A stretch of DNA of 64,000 bases from Elmis aenea. Lineage: Eukaryota; Arthropoda; Insecta; Coleoptera; Elmidae. The stretch's first letter is position 1. Each line of letters opens with the position of its first letter. The translations under genes and the position numbers were made by a program. Under the pieces are notes generated by a model. It was not told where the DNA came from and did no database searches. It saw only the letters and a list, made by a program, of their open reading frames with translations. Shown here piece after piece: positions 36,501-46,235 of this stretch. The stretch lies in assembly GCA_947652605.1 (NCBI GenBank), contig OX393579.1, positions 23,333,674 to 23,397,673 of the forward strand, written 5' to 3'.

Positions 36501-36519
36501 TACTACACCGGGTGAATGA
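21541..36519 (+). CDS. Mkp3: MAP kinase phosphatase Mkp3 (DUSP6/7/9 type), four 3' coding exons
   Basis: Coding exons are 21541-21786, 25147-25253, 28278-28413 and 36074-36519; all have AG/GT borders and compatible phases. They encode 310 aa plus a TGA stop. The enzyme dephosphorylates Tyr and Thr of ERK-type MAP kinases and acts as negative feedback on Ras/ERK signalling in the cytoplasm. The fragment starts at the end of the rhodanese/CH2 domain ([16 protein letters not shown]), followed by a Ser-rich linker with MGLRSLRIS, then the catalytic domain: [25 protein letters not shown], the general acid Asp at fragment residue 145 in PITDHWSQN, and the P-loop HCLAGVSRS with catalytic Cys176 and Arg182. 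The tail has [12 protein letters not shown] and ends [11 protein letters not shown]. Length and order match DUSP6. The rhodanese/ERK-docking exons are missing from the window and probably lie upstream. The introns are 3.4, 3.0 and 7.7 kb and full of transposons. Confidence 0.95.
21983..23050. mobile_element. 1.07-kb near-palindromic CAGGGCGG element in Mkp3 intron
   Basis: The left end CAGGGCGGTCCACTTTTTTG pairs with the right end CAAAAAAGTGGACGATTCTG, with TA on both sides (21981-21982 and 23051-23052). The arms pair over about 400 bp each, through CATATCAACATGGGTCCATA, the CACATTCGGTGAGAAT segment and AGAACATTTTATTGTAAACA, and meet near 22510. No gene is readable; paired frames of 60-80 codons are by-products of the palindrome. 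Confidence 0.75.
23164..23289. repeat. Small TIR repeat (GCACAAAGCT ends)
   Basis: CCAGTCGCACAAAGCT at the left and AGCTTTGTGCAACCGG at the right are imperfect inverted repeats about 125 bp apart. No target duplication is evident, so this is a tentative MITE. Confidence 0.4.
23830..24470. repeat. Hairpin-rich AT block in Mkp3 intron
   Basis: CAATCACAAACTCAGATTTC (with TTAGAAACGACCAATAAACG, 24162-24201) pairs with 24249-24292, forming an imperfect stem with arms of about 40 bp. An AATGCAAGTTGAGC / CTTTCAACTTGCAT pair lies at 23852-23923. This resembles MITE debris; no ends were defined. Confidence 0.4.
25555..26541. mobile_element. 987-bp foldback element with no spacer at its axis
   Basis: The ends CAGGGTGTCCCAGCCAAGAC and GTCTTGGCTGGGACACCCTG are exact inverted repeats with TA on both sides (25553-25554 and 26542-26543). 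The axis lies at 25965/25966 inside TGTCAAAAATATTTTGACA, so there is essentially no loop. The right arm (576 bp) keeps a module of about 165 bp, including its own CAGGGTGTTTCC...ACACCGTG pair, that is deleted from the left arm (411 bp). It lies in Mkp3 intron 2 (of those in the window). Confidence 0.85.
26640..26921 (+). pseudogene. piggyBac transposase C-terminal Cys-rich fragment
   Basis: An open frame ending at 26921 contains [19 protein letters not shown] then EKFLYNEH and a final TKC. The spacing C-x2-C, C-x2-C-x3-[LI]-[C/Y]-x2-H and a last Cys matches the zinc-binding tail of piggyBac transposases; one expected Cys is Tyr. The rest of the transposase is not readable upstream, where the 987-bp palindrome ends at 26541. 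It is in sense orientation within a Mkp3 intron and separate from the pseudogene at 15865-17945. Confidence 0.6.
26930..28270. other. Mkp3 intron DNA without further recognisable feature
   Basis: AT-rich intronic sequence with no splice-bounded exon other than the one starting at 28278. A short frame at 27716-27898 shows no known motif. Confidence 0.4.
29010..29345 (-). pseudogene. Non-LTR retrotransposon (LINE) ORF2 C-terminal fragment
   Basis: Reading the minus strand from about 29345 gives [31 protein letters not shown], an IIRMMKEER stretch, and [19 protein letters not shown] after a frame change. The pattern R-I--RQLRW-GH--RM ... RRRGRPR--W-(D/E)-I is the usual C-terminal end of insect LINE reverse transcriptases. 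It is truncated and frameshifted. It lies antisense within Mkp3 intron 3 and abuts the foldback element at 29365. A hydrophobic 128-codon frame on the + strand is its shadow. Confidence 0.65.
29365..30243. mobile_element. Foldback element related to 5788-7628
   Basis: The left arm (AAATATTGGGAAAAATTTTG, GGAGGTTATTCC, TTTATTTCTCAAATTTGGAG) and right arm (mirror: TTTTTTCAAATTTGAGAAAT, GAATTACCTCCCGAAACTTT) pair over about 400 bp. The CAGGGTG terminus is eroded on both sides. It matches the outer element at 5788. It sits directly beside the LINE fragment in the same intron. Confidence 0.6.
30260..30334. repeat. hAT-like terminal fragment
   Basis: The GC-rich end TTGCGGCGGCCCTG (reverse complement CAGGGCCGCCGCAA) with GGCGCC motifs resembles the termini of insect hAT elements. 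Only one end was recognised. Downstream, 30490-30535 resembles 12515-12565. Confidence 0.4.
30864..32532. mobile_element. 1.6-kb near-palindromic CAGGGTG-family element
   Basis: The arms pair from about 30935 with 32532, through ACAAATATCTAGAATA, GGTTGCAATACGACTTCCGG and AACACCCTGTATATTTTTAC, and inward to about 31560 and 31950. The spacer is roughly 350 bp. Beyond the left arm, TAGAGGGTGTTCCAATTTCG (30863) is a decayed left terminus; the right outer end is missing. Inside each arm is an inner CAGGGTGTTTT...ACC pair (about 31333-31410). It lies in Mkp3 intron 3. Confidence 0.7.
32560..35030. other. Intronic DNA with a GC-rich block (about 33020-33530)
   Basis: Most of this is AT-rich with no gene. 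The block 33020-33530 is conspicuously richer in GC and CpG than its surroundings; it is discussed under findings. At 34731-34915 a block with ACGAGTATACTCG and ACGAGTTAACTCG palindromes starts and ends near TTAA and may be a piggyBac-type fragment. Confidence 0.35.
35041..35756. mobile_element. 716-bp CAGGGTGGGAAACGG foldback element carrying a transposase end
   Basis: The left end CAGGGTGGGAAACGGACGTT pairs with the right end ACGTCCGTTTCCCACAAGTC then ACCCTG. TA flanks both sides (35039-35040 and 35757-35758). The arms run about 130 bp each, to the GATACTTGACTTTGTTATAT segment. The middle carries a mariner-like transposase C-terminus on the minus strand. An internal direct repeat (TGAACAGAACTCGGTTGATT) occurs at 35067 and 35220. 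It lies in Mkp3 intron 3, about 300 bp before the last exon. Confidence 0.75.
35314..35610 (-). pseudogene. Mariner/Tc1-like transposase, C-terminal fragment
   Basis: A 98-codon open frame contains [11 protein letters not shown], then [20 protein letters not shown] and GRHLMDIIF. The end (V--NF-RRLE-CI---GGH-) is the typical C-terminus of insect mariner-like transposases, and the upstream [11 protein letters not shown] looks like a shifted FLWG-LK. Catalytic residues are absent. Together with the fragment at 988-1215 it ties the CAGGGTG elements to Tc1/mariner. Confidence 0.65.
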
Positions 36520-38345
36520 GATACTAAGGGGGGGTCTCAGTGGCACTTTTAAATGATCATGAAGTCATCTTTATGGCCTGTGGTGTTACTGTCATCTCCC
36601 CTTTTATTGTTAAATATTTTAAGAAACTTGCAATGTTTCGAGAGTCATGTTCATCAAATCACTTTTGTAATCAAAGCGTAATTTACCCCTCATAAATTCG
36701 TGATTTAGCCAGTAGGGGATCATTTGTGTTCTCTCACATCATATTAAAACATTTGCACATAATATGTACAATTTATCATTCTAACTTTGGTTTTGAACAT
36801 GCCAGTATTATTTATTATTTACATATGTCAGACAATGAAACAATATATTGTTTTTATTTTATAATGTTTGTTACTATTAAGGATAACTTAAAGGCATTAT
36901 TAAGCAAAAAAAGAGTTTTATTAGTAAATGTTAAGTATTTTCAGCTGTTTCGTCTAACACAAAATTTAAACATGACATTTTGTTGTTGCTAATAGTTCGT
37001 TAAGTAATTTTAAATTTACACAAGTTGACAACAAAACTTCAGGAAGAGAAATAAATATAAAAAATTTTAGACATTCGAAACAAAAATCTTCCTTCAACTT
37101 CCATCTATTTCTATATTGTTATTAATTTTGTTCGATTTTAAAGTGGGAGGTTCCTTAGTTTGCAATTTTATAGTGCCTTTAAGGATTTACTGTTACCTAA
37201 TTACACTTTCAAAACATGCACAAATTCCTTACTAGAATATGATTAATAGTATATAAAAGATAATATAATTGTTACTGAGAATTAAAGTTAATTAATTCTA
37301 TACTTCCAAACAATTTGAGTATTTTTTTATCTGTCTACCAATAGCATTTGTTTTTTAAGGTAACCAGAATACAAAAAAAAACAAATTAGAAATGTAGTGG
37401 TTAATACATAAATTAAAGAAAAATTGACTATATGGTTCTTACTATGCATTTGTTGATAATTTTAAAAGTTCTTTTATAAGACATTTATTTATTGTTCTTG
37501 AAACAATTAATTTCATTGTTTCTTTTTCAATAAACTAAATAATGGAAAATTTCGACAAAAATTGGCATATGAAAAGTGTCTGAATTTAATTTTATAGTGT
37601 GGAAAATGCAATTTATCACAAAAGTTAATTTTAAAAACGGGACTGTTTTACATCTTGTGCATTTAGCTTTGCATGGCAGTGAAAGAAATGGACTTGTATT
37701 ACCTATTTTTTTAAATACTTGATAACCATTAAGTAACTACTCGTAGTAGTGCACTTAAAAGCAAAAACCTTTAGTTTGTTTGCACTTTTATTCCTGTTAA
37801 AAGTATTTAAGGCAAATTAAATAAAAACATCTAAAATTGTTTCATACAAATGATTGATCAGTAGTATTGTAAACAATTAAACATTATAAAATGATATCTA
37901 TTGTTATCTATTTTCAAAACAAACTAAATTCATGGCAAACTACAAAAATTTACCTTTAACAATTTCATGCAAGAGATTTTTGCTTTTGAAGTGTACCCAA
38001 ACCTAAACATTAGATGCAATTTTAAAAAATGTAGCAGTTTTGTCGACAGTCATATTTTTTTAATTTAGAAACGTAGAAAGTTATTAAGATAATGCAATAA
38101 TAAAAAAATAATTGCTGTTTGCGTAGACTTTAGAGGTACTTACCGAAAAAATCAGCTGTTGCTGATACAAATGTAAAGCATATCTAGGACAAATACAAAT
38201 ATATAAAAAAATTGTTTTAAATATATATAGTGTCTAGTAATTACTAACCAGTGCCATATTTTATTTATTTTTGTATCTGTTAGCAAAACCTTGCCATAGT
38301 ATTTTGTTTTAATTTACAACTTTGTAATAAAGTAATCTGTTATGA
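36520..38345 (+). other. Probable Mkp3 3' UTR
   Basis: AT-rich sequence directly after the Mkp3 stop, without clear repeats and with many ATTTA pentamers, as in unstable MAPK-phosphatase mRNAs. An AATAAA lies at 38326-38331. The extent is inferred; no transcript evidence is available. Short frames here (for example 36726-36992) are not convincing genes. Confidence 0.45.
38326..38331 (+). terminator. Candidate Mkp3 poly(A) signal AATAAA
   Basis: Canonical hexamer about 1.8 kb after the stop codon. Other AATAAA motifs occur further on, around 40600, so the true end is uncertain. Confidence 0.35.
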
Positions 38346-38947
38346 ACGCAGGTAGTAACGTATTTTAATAATGATAGTTGTAGATAAAATCTGTAGTAAT
38401 GACGTACATAAAATGGATTAGCATTTATTATATTTTCATGTACGATATGATGAGATATATATATTTAAATAATGCTATAGAATTAAATTAGTTGTGGTTC
38501 AGCCAGTAAATCGATCTATCAGTTGTTATTGTCAAGTCTTAGATATTTGTGTATAAAAAAAAACACGTACAATCTGCCCTATTTTTAATGGTAATGCAGA
38601 GCACCTAGTTTATTAGCGACCGTGAAAAGTTAATTGATAAAATATTGCCCAACTTTTGTTGTCGAGTCAATTGGATTGCTTAAAATAGAAGTATGAAATC
38701 ATTTTTACTTTTGTCATACGTAGCATGAGGAAAGTAATTTCATTTAACAAAAATACATGTTTTGAGGTCCTCTGAACCAGTTTTGATTATTTTTACGATG
38801 AAGTTTGATTATTTTTACGATGAAGTCCGTGTGTGTGAATGTGCTAGATATTAAAACTGCAAATTTTTGACATTAGTTATCGATAGAGCCTTTAAAAGTA
38901 TATTACAAAGCGTGTGCATTTATCTGATTTTTCAAGTAATAAGTTAT

Positions 38948-39850
38948 ATACAGGGTGTTTTAGCTGTAACGTTAATCCTAAATTACATAAAAATTGTATC
39001 AGATTAAAAAATTGTTTATGTGGATTTTAGTCGATATTGGGGTCTATAAAAAACCCTGATAACTTTTTTTGGCAAACTTAAAAATAACGAAATGATTTTG
39101 AAAATTCAAAATCTTGAACGTTGAGGTGTAAACAATTTTTTTGAAATTTTAGTATGTTATAGAGTTTATTTTTATTAGTAAAATGCCGTTTGCCTGAATT
39201 CTCTTAAATTTCTGTATAAAAAGTTGATTTAAAAAATATATTAATTTTTTAAGAACGCTGTGGTTCACATGTCATATACGCATAAAACGTCATATTGACA
39301 GACTTCATTTACGTCATGTTGACAGATGTCATTTACAAAAGAGAGGTTAATTAGAACGCATGAAGCACTTTAAAGTTTTTTTACGTGTAAACACAATCAC
39401 ACATACGATATACATACAATATATCGTAAAAATCATTTGGTTGCAACCAACACCAGTTTATTATTTCCTGTACTTGAAAAAAGTTCACTAGTTTTGCAAA
39501 TATTTTTATTTCGTAGCGGTTAATTATGTACATGGAGGAACATAATTAGTGTTCAAAAACTGATAAGAGATATAATCATTTTTTCTTGCTTGAAAACATG
39601 TAAATTTTGTTCACATTTTTCTCTATCATGTTATGTATTTAAGATGATTAGCAATTTTGAAAATAAAAAGTATTTACTGTATTTTGAACATTTAAAAACA
39701 TTTAAATATTTGTCACCAAAATCACTTTTTGTCGAAATTAGAGCTGGGCAGTATGTTAATTTTTTTAAGTCAAATATAAGCAAGGTACCCAATCTTTCCA
39801 TTAAAAATAAGACGCTGTACAATAACAATTTACAGGGTGTGTCCATGAAC
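38948..39850. repeat. Solitary CAGGGTG ends between Mkp3 and Arl8
   Basis: TATACAGGGTGTTTTAGCTG at 38947 and TTACAGGGTGTGTCCATGAA at 39833 are in the same orientation and have no inverted partner. At 40645 a similar TATACAATGTGTCCC occurs. They look like single ends of decayed copies. From 39850 to 41150 nothing else is recognised. Confidence 0.4.
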
Positions 39851-41200
39851 GATAATTTGTAAATAACGTGCAATCATAAAAACCATTGTTCTTGTTGGTA
39901 AAGCAATTTTATTGCGTAAATAAGATTCAGATTTAAAGTTTTTGCAAGTTGTGTAACATTTTTTATGAAAGAATGAAGCAATATTTGATATTCTTCAACA
40001 GCGACCAAAGAATGTGCAAGGTAGACTTAACATGTATCAAGTTTCAGCATTCATGGTCTCACTTTGTAAAATTAAAACTTGCCAATAAAGGGCTTAGTTT
40101 GTGTATTTCAAATAGGAAATTTATTTATTGTTAAACAAGTGACCATAGTGAATTGAATGTTGTCGAAGTTTATATTGTGGTTATTATAAGCATCGTTGAA
40201 CATTCGGTATTAACGATTTTTGTTAATTTTACATGAAAATATTTTCTGTCTTTGCAGTAACCTTATGTAACATTCCTGTATGTATTAACTTTTAACTCTT
40301 GTTATAACCACTTATTTATTCTTCCAGTTGTCTTTTGACAAAATTAAAAAGTACGTATAATTCTATAATTTGTATATTCTTTAATATTTTGTGTATAAAT
40401 GTTATTTTATATGTTGCTCCATCCTTATAAATTATATATATAATATAAAATCTCCTCTATAATGTTTATTATTATTTGTACATAAATATAAATATTTCCA
40501 ATGTGAAAGTTATGTATTTGTTTGATTTCCAACTTCCACTTTTTACATACTTGAGATGTAATAAGATAAAAAACAATAACATTATAATATTTTTAATACC
40601 AAATAAAATAAAAACGAACTGAAAAAATATGAAAAAGCGAATATACAATGTGTCCCAAATTTAAGGCTCAAGGGCACAACATGAGAATTAATTTATCCTA
40701 AGAGCTATACTATAAAGTTCGATGTCCAATTCCAATCTAACAAAATTTCAACAGCACTTCAAAAGTAAAGATTAATTTTTGTTTTTTTGCGTTATTTCCT
40801 TTATTTTTCGAGACGGTCAAGAAACTTAATGACGCTTTCCAAAACAACTTTTCGTCCTCTATTGGCTATTGTTTTGTTCTGTGCACAAATCGTTCTATGA
40901 TTTGGTGTTGGACGTTTATTTTGATAACGTTATTAGAAGTAACTTATTAAAATTATTGCTATTGTTTTTGACACGGATTCTATGCATTCAAGTTAAATAT
41001 AGTATGAAAATCAGTTTTATTAAGGTTTTTTAAATATTAGAACTATTCAAAATTTAAACTATGTGCCTCTTACGATTGTAGATATTACGACGATAGATGG
41101 CAGTATGTGTATGGTAGAGAGTTTGACAGCTGACTCATAATTGTCATTTGTAGGTTTTAATTTTCAATTCGTATAGAAAGGTGGAACTTAAATAATAAAA

Positions 41201-44200
41201 ATGTTATCGCTAATGAACAGGATATTGGATTGGTTTCGGAGCTTATTTTGGAAGGAGGAAATGGAATTAACATTAGTAGGGCTTCAATATTCAGGGAAAA
41301 CAACTTTTGTTAATGTGATTGCAGTAAGTTTAAATTATCAATTATCATTGTTTTGGTTACTTGTATTGATAGTAGATGGGTGTATTTTAATTTTATCTCT
41401 GCTGTTGTAGTCAGGGCAGTTCAGTGAAGATATGATACCTACAGTTGGTTTTAACATGCGAAAGATAACGAAGGGTAATGTTACTATTAAAGTTTGGGAT
41501 ATTGGTGGACAACCAAGGTTTAGGTCTATGTGGGAACGATATTGTAGAGGTGTAAATGCAATAGTGTAAGTGTAAGAAAAAGATTTTCAAACTATTTAAT
41601 CGTCTTATTATAAGTGAAAAAAATTACGACAATTTAGAAATTTACGTTCTTATTAAATTCTGGAAAAGTAAGGATGTAACGAAAAAATTTATCAATTTAG
41701 CTTAAATAAAACAGTCCACAACATTTGCTCCATCATACAGATACAACATAAATGAAAAATAATTATAAAATTTATTATTTATGACATCATAATTGTTGAT
41801 GCTAACTATTAATGTAGCGGTAGTATTAGTTACTTCATGTTATAGTGCCATCATATCAAAATTTAAAAAAATTGAATTTTTATTTACAATAATTATAAAT
41901 GCATGATTTACATTTCTAATAACAAATAGTATAGTGTCTATTACAAACCAAAAAAGCATTTTATTTTTATTGACTTTGGTGATGGCAGTCAAATCCTTAA
42001 ATTGTTAGCTAGCATTTCTTTTGTGAAGGCTATTTTATTATCAGTAATGCACAGATATACTTTATAATTAAAAAAATGTATTTTGGCAGTTTAAAAATAT
42101 TAATTGATATATTATAGGTACATGGTAGATGCAGCTGATCCAGAAAAAATTGAGGCATCTCGTAATGAACTTCATAATTTATTAGATAAACCACAGTTAG
42201 CTGGAATACCTGTACTTGTATTGGGCAACAAAAGAGATTTACCCCATGCCCTTGATGAGAATGGCCTTATCGAAAGGATGTAAGTAGTAGTAGTAGTAAT
42301 AAACTAATTAAATAAAAATTTAAGTGACTAATAACATAAATATAAAGTCATGATTCATGAGTGATCTGACATGTGATGTTGTTCTGAAGCACAGTCTACT
42401 ATAGGTTGGAAACTCTTTTGGGCAGACATTGCTGGCTAGGATAGACAAAATAAAATAAAAAAATTTGTTGGGATGGGAAGTTGTATGCGATAAAAAGATC
42501 TCTTAAAAATTGGAGATACTATTGATTAGTGGCTTTTTCGATAAATTTGGGGACATTTTGATGTCAAACCAGGATGCTGGTCAGGGATTTTCATTCCTGG
42601 ACAATCCGGGGCGGTTTTGCAACCCTGAACATGTCACATCACTTTGATGTGCACTTGGCCTATAAAACATACAATCTTGACTATGAGTACGTGCAATTTA
42701 GAACTAGACACTTAATAATGATGGCTAATTAGTAAAAATTTTAAAATAACACAGGGTGTTTAATTTCCTCGGTTAATGTTAGTGAACTTTAAACATGAAT
42801 AAGTCAGTTTTTTAATTGAAACTTTTTTTATTGCTTTAAATTTTGCTTATAAATAATTTAGTTTTTGTTGAAAAGTATTCAGCATGTTCTAAAACCAAAA
42901 TGAATATTTTGGAGTTATTGCTGTTTTTAATAATAATTTATTAAAAAACTTGCAATATTTGATAAATTATTAGTATTCACTTCATTCAGGGTATCATAAA
43001 CAGTCGGAGGCGTCGAGAGACGTCGCCGAGCCCGGGAGAAAATTTACATGGTCCCCAAGTAAATAAATTATTTGGAAATTTATTTAAAAAAAAAAACGAA
43101 TTGTGAATTGTGAATATTTAATACACCATAATTAAAAAAGGTTGTGAACTCCTGGGCCCTTTAATTACCTCCGGGCCCGGGGCTCAGAGCCCCCTCCTCC
43201 CCCCTCTCAACGGCCCAGTAAACAGTTTCACAATCACTTTTAGGCTGTATGCTTTGATTATTTACCAAATAATAAATGATTTCACTAGTAAATATTTTAT
43301 TTTCTGTTTAAATATGACAAGAACGTTTGTAATATCATCTCATATTTTCCTGTAACATAAGCACACTGATGGCAATTAATTATTATATATTATATAATAG
43401 GAGTATTATTTTACCACTACTATTTAAAAAAAGGTAATGAGCAGTAGAGGAACAATATTAGTAGATTTTAAAAGCTATGGCAGGGCAACTTAGATATTTT
43501 CATTGACACTAAAGTTCCCAACATTGATTCTAATAATTTAAACCTCATAAATAAATTACTATAGTGTCCTTTGGTTAAGAATAAACAACTATAATTTAAA
43601 CATATTTTCATAAAATTAATTTATTAAGTAGTGAAAGCGTATAGCATAAAAGTGAAAGTGAAATTTAATTTGGTACTTTGAGTAAATTGTTTAAATTGTA
43701 TCAAAGCTTATCATTCAAATTCTATCAAAGATTGCATATTTACCACCAATAAATTATCATTAAAACAGTCGTAACACGAGAAATAATAATCTTAATCACA
43801 GAAAGTGCTGAATATTTTTAAGTCAATTAAACTATGCACAAGAAAATGTACAAAAATATGTGCTCCATTTAAAAATATTGACTTTTTGAAATAAAAATTT
43901 AATTTGGAATCTAAAATCTACTGGGTGTTAAATTCAAAGTAATAAAATTAACTATTGGTATGCGTAAACAAAACCTTCAGTATAAAATGTAATTAATTTT
44001 AGGTTATGCAGTTAATAAACTCGATACAACTTTTTCTATATTAATCAATTATTGAGATATGAAGGAAATAAACACTAGATGTATATCCTGTACACTTTTA
44101 AGTCTTAAAAATGATTTTATGAACTCAAAATTAAGTAATGTACTAATATTAAATTTAATAATTTAAAAAAATTACAATTACTCCATTTTATTGAGCAATA

Positions 44201-46235
44201 AGTAAATGTGTTAATTAAGCGGTGTTGGGCTTGAGGTGGGGGCCCTCCACTGACGGCACCCCACTTCTTATCTAGTCAGGTCTTCTGGCCACTGTTTCTT
44301 TAGTCCTCTTTCTACCATTGGTAAATTAGCTAGCTCATTGATTAGTTCATTGCTGTGGCCTATGTTGCGGTTTCTGTATTTGATGGCATATGGTATATCA
44401 CATCTGGTATATTCAGATCATTGTGGATTATTTGGTTTGAAATGTACCAGGGAGCACCTGTTATTTGGCGGAGGATTTTTGATTGGACTCTTTTTATAAT
44501 TTATGTATTGGAAGGCTTTCTGCAGCCCCATAGCTGGATTCCGTATGTCCATATCGGTTGCAGGATGATTTTATATACAGTGGTGTGCACGAAAATAGCA
44601 GTGCACAACATTGACTTATTAAAGTGGGAGTTACCCACACCATATCGCTTATTGTGTAAGCGCCATCCATTGCATATAGCAAACAACTTTAAACTTCATT
44701 AAACTGAAGTGATAGTGGAACCTAAGTACTTCTTCTATAAGGAGGTGACTTTTTATAAAGCAAATTTAAGACCCAGGTGGCAGAGAAAAGTTTCACTTCT
44801 TAGTCCAGAACAAAAAAAAAATTAATATGCTAAAATTCATGTATTATGTCAGGTAACCTAATGGTACAATATATTGTGGAGTGATGAATCAAAAGTGGTT
44901 TTGTTTGATTTAGCAGTTGCCAACAATATGTTCGAAGATGTCCAAGTACAGAATTACAACCGCGGTACACAAAGGGAATTTTAAAACATGGTGGTAATAG
45001 CATAATGATCTGGACTTTTTCTACCATTGCTATTTATTTTCATGCACACCACTGTATGACTACTTTATTTTCCATTAGATGTATTGTCACGACCAAAGGG
45101 TTAGCTTAGTCGAAGGGGGTCGTAGCTGCAAGAGGTACTAATAAAACGCCGATGTACTAATTCTAATTTATTATAAAACTAACTTATCACCTACCTTTTC
45201 GTCCGGGGGTTACCTTGCTCTTTACGCAAAACTAGTATGGCACACTATATACAATGAAACACCCGTGAGATATTAACAGAAGGGGCGACCTCTTGGGCTG
45301 TTTGTCTATTTAATTGTTCGGTTTCCCCCTTTCCTCCGTATAAGAAGAAAGAGATGAACGAACATAGACTTACAGCCAAGATCTACGCAATTCGCTGAAC
45401 ATAAATGCTGAATCACAATTTCGAATACTTTGCGATTATGTTAATTTAATAATCCATAAAGGGATAAATTATTACTCGTGGCTGTATAGCTTTCATAATT
45501 TATTTGACCGTCCTATATTGATAATATTTAATGAAATTAAGTTGATTAATTTTGACTATGTAGTTTTGTAGTGATAATTGAATGAAAAATCTTGCAATTT
45601 TGTTCATATTAGCTATCAGCTTGAAAATTATAAATTTTTATGTGACTTGAAATTTGTCAGCATAATTTTAAGAAATGTAAATTTTTTGGTGACTTTAATT
45701 ATTATAACAGTGTTAAGCCGCGTTTTCCTAGCAGCAGGAATTGTACGCGGCGTAGAACGTAGTATCGCCTCGACCAGTCAACATAGAGAGATTATTAATC
45801 TCTCTATGTTGATTGGTCGAGGCATTACTACTTTATACACTACAATTCCTGCTGCTAGGAAAACGCGGCTTTACATAAACGCCATGTTATTGATTTAATT
45901 ATAAAATGGCATTTGTTAGACCTTCGATGCGTATGCTATAAATATATGAATGACCCTGTTATACATAAACTGGGTTTGCGAATTAATGTTGAAATTAAAT
46001 TTTTAACAATAAATGTTGTTATCAAGTATTAATAATCATTATTAAATAGTTGTCGTGAATGTGAGCGTCTCATACATTTATCATGACCTCAATTTATAAA
46101 ATTTGATTTTTCAGGAACTTGTCCGCTATTCAAGATCGAGAAATTTGCTGCTATTCAATTTCCTGCAAAGAAAAAGATAACATCGATATTACCTTACAAT
46201 GGCTCATTGCACATTCGAAGTCTGGAATGCGTTAA
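41201..46235 (+). CDS. Arl8: ADP-ribosylation factor-like protein 8 (lysosomal small GTPase)
   Basis: Exons are 41201-41323, 41411-41565, 42118-42279 and 46115-46235; all have AG/GT borders and continuous phase. They give 186 aa, the length of human ARL8B, and near-identity in sequence as I remember it. Arl8 is an Arf-family GTPase on lysosomes and synaptic-vesicle precursors that recruits kinesin adaptors and tethering factors. Visible motifs are the N-terminal amphipathic helix ([17 protein letters not shown]), which replaces the Arf myristoylation site; P-loop GLQYSGKT (27-34); switch-I Thr52 in IPTVGFN; switch-II WDIGGQ with Gln75; NKRD; and the SCK loop in [13 protein letters not shown]. 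It ends HSKSGMR. The start at 41201 is the conserved N-terminus. Introns are 87, 552 and 3835 bp; the last holds old transposons. It appears intact. Confidence 0.98.
42752..44110. repeat. Decayed CAGGGTG foldback interrupted by a GGGCCCGG repeat
   Basis: In the last Arl8 intron, ACAGGGTGTTTAATTTCCTC followed by GAACTTTAAACATGAATAAG matches the arm module of the younger palindromes. Weak mirror motifs appear at 43850-44105 (AAGAAAATGTACAAAAATAT, GTGCTCCATTTAAAAATATT, and the ending TATCCTGTACAC). A GC-rich segment (about 42990-43215) with GGGCCCGGGG and GAGAGACGTCGCCG lies between and resembles 57090-57285. Confidence 0.4.
44270..45080 (-). pseudogene. Jockey-type LINE reverse transcriptase fragment
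   Basis: On the minus strand the sequence before and around 44575 reads [20 protein letters not shown], then after a stop [20 protein letters not shown] and [27 protein letters not shown] and APWYV-N--IH-DL-IP are hallmark C-terminal motifs of Jockey-clade reverse transcriptases. A continuation (MENKVV) appears at 45060-45080 on the far side of the Tc1 insertion. Stops and truncation show it is dead. Confidence 0.8.
44578..45054 (+). mobile_element. Internally deleted Tc1 element inserted in the Jockey LINE
   Basis: The ends CAGTGGTGTGCACGAAAATA and TTTTCATGCACACCACTG are inverted repeats with TA on both sides. Inside, the + strand reads [12 protein letters not shown] and, in another frame, [19 protein letters not shown]. 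These correspond to the Tc1 motifs LWSDES(K/R)F and Y---T-KHGGGS-M-WG around the second catalytic Asp. At 477 bp it is far shorter than a full 1.6-kb Tc1 and is frameshifted. Confidence 0.8.
45084..45374. repeat. Possible solo LTR remnant
   Basis: A GC-richer block begins TGTCACGACC and ends with ACTTACA, compatible with TG...CA LTR borders, and is unlike its surroundings. No target duplication, primer site or coding remains are seen, so this is tentative. Confidence 0.25.
45716..45870. mobile_element. 155-bp hairpin MITE (TTA TSD)
   Basis: The arms start AGCCGCGTTTTCCTAGCAGC and end GCTGCTAGGAAAACGCGGCT, with TTA on both sides (45713-45715 and 45871-45873). The first 31 bp pair perfectly. 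The central stem around TAATCTCTCTATGTTGA also pairs, leaving almost no loop. The 3-bp TTA duplication fits PIF/Harbinger. It lies in the last Arl8 intron. Confidence 0.8.
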
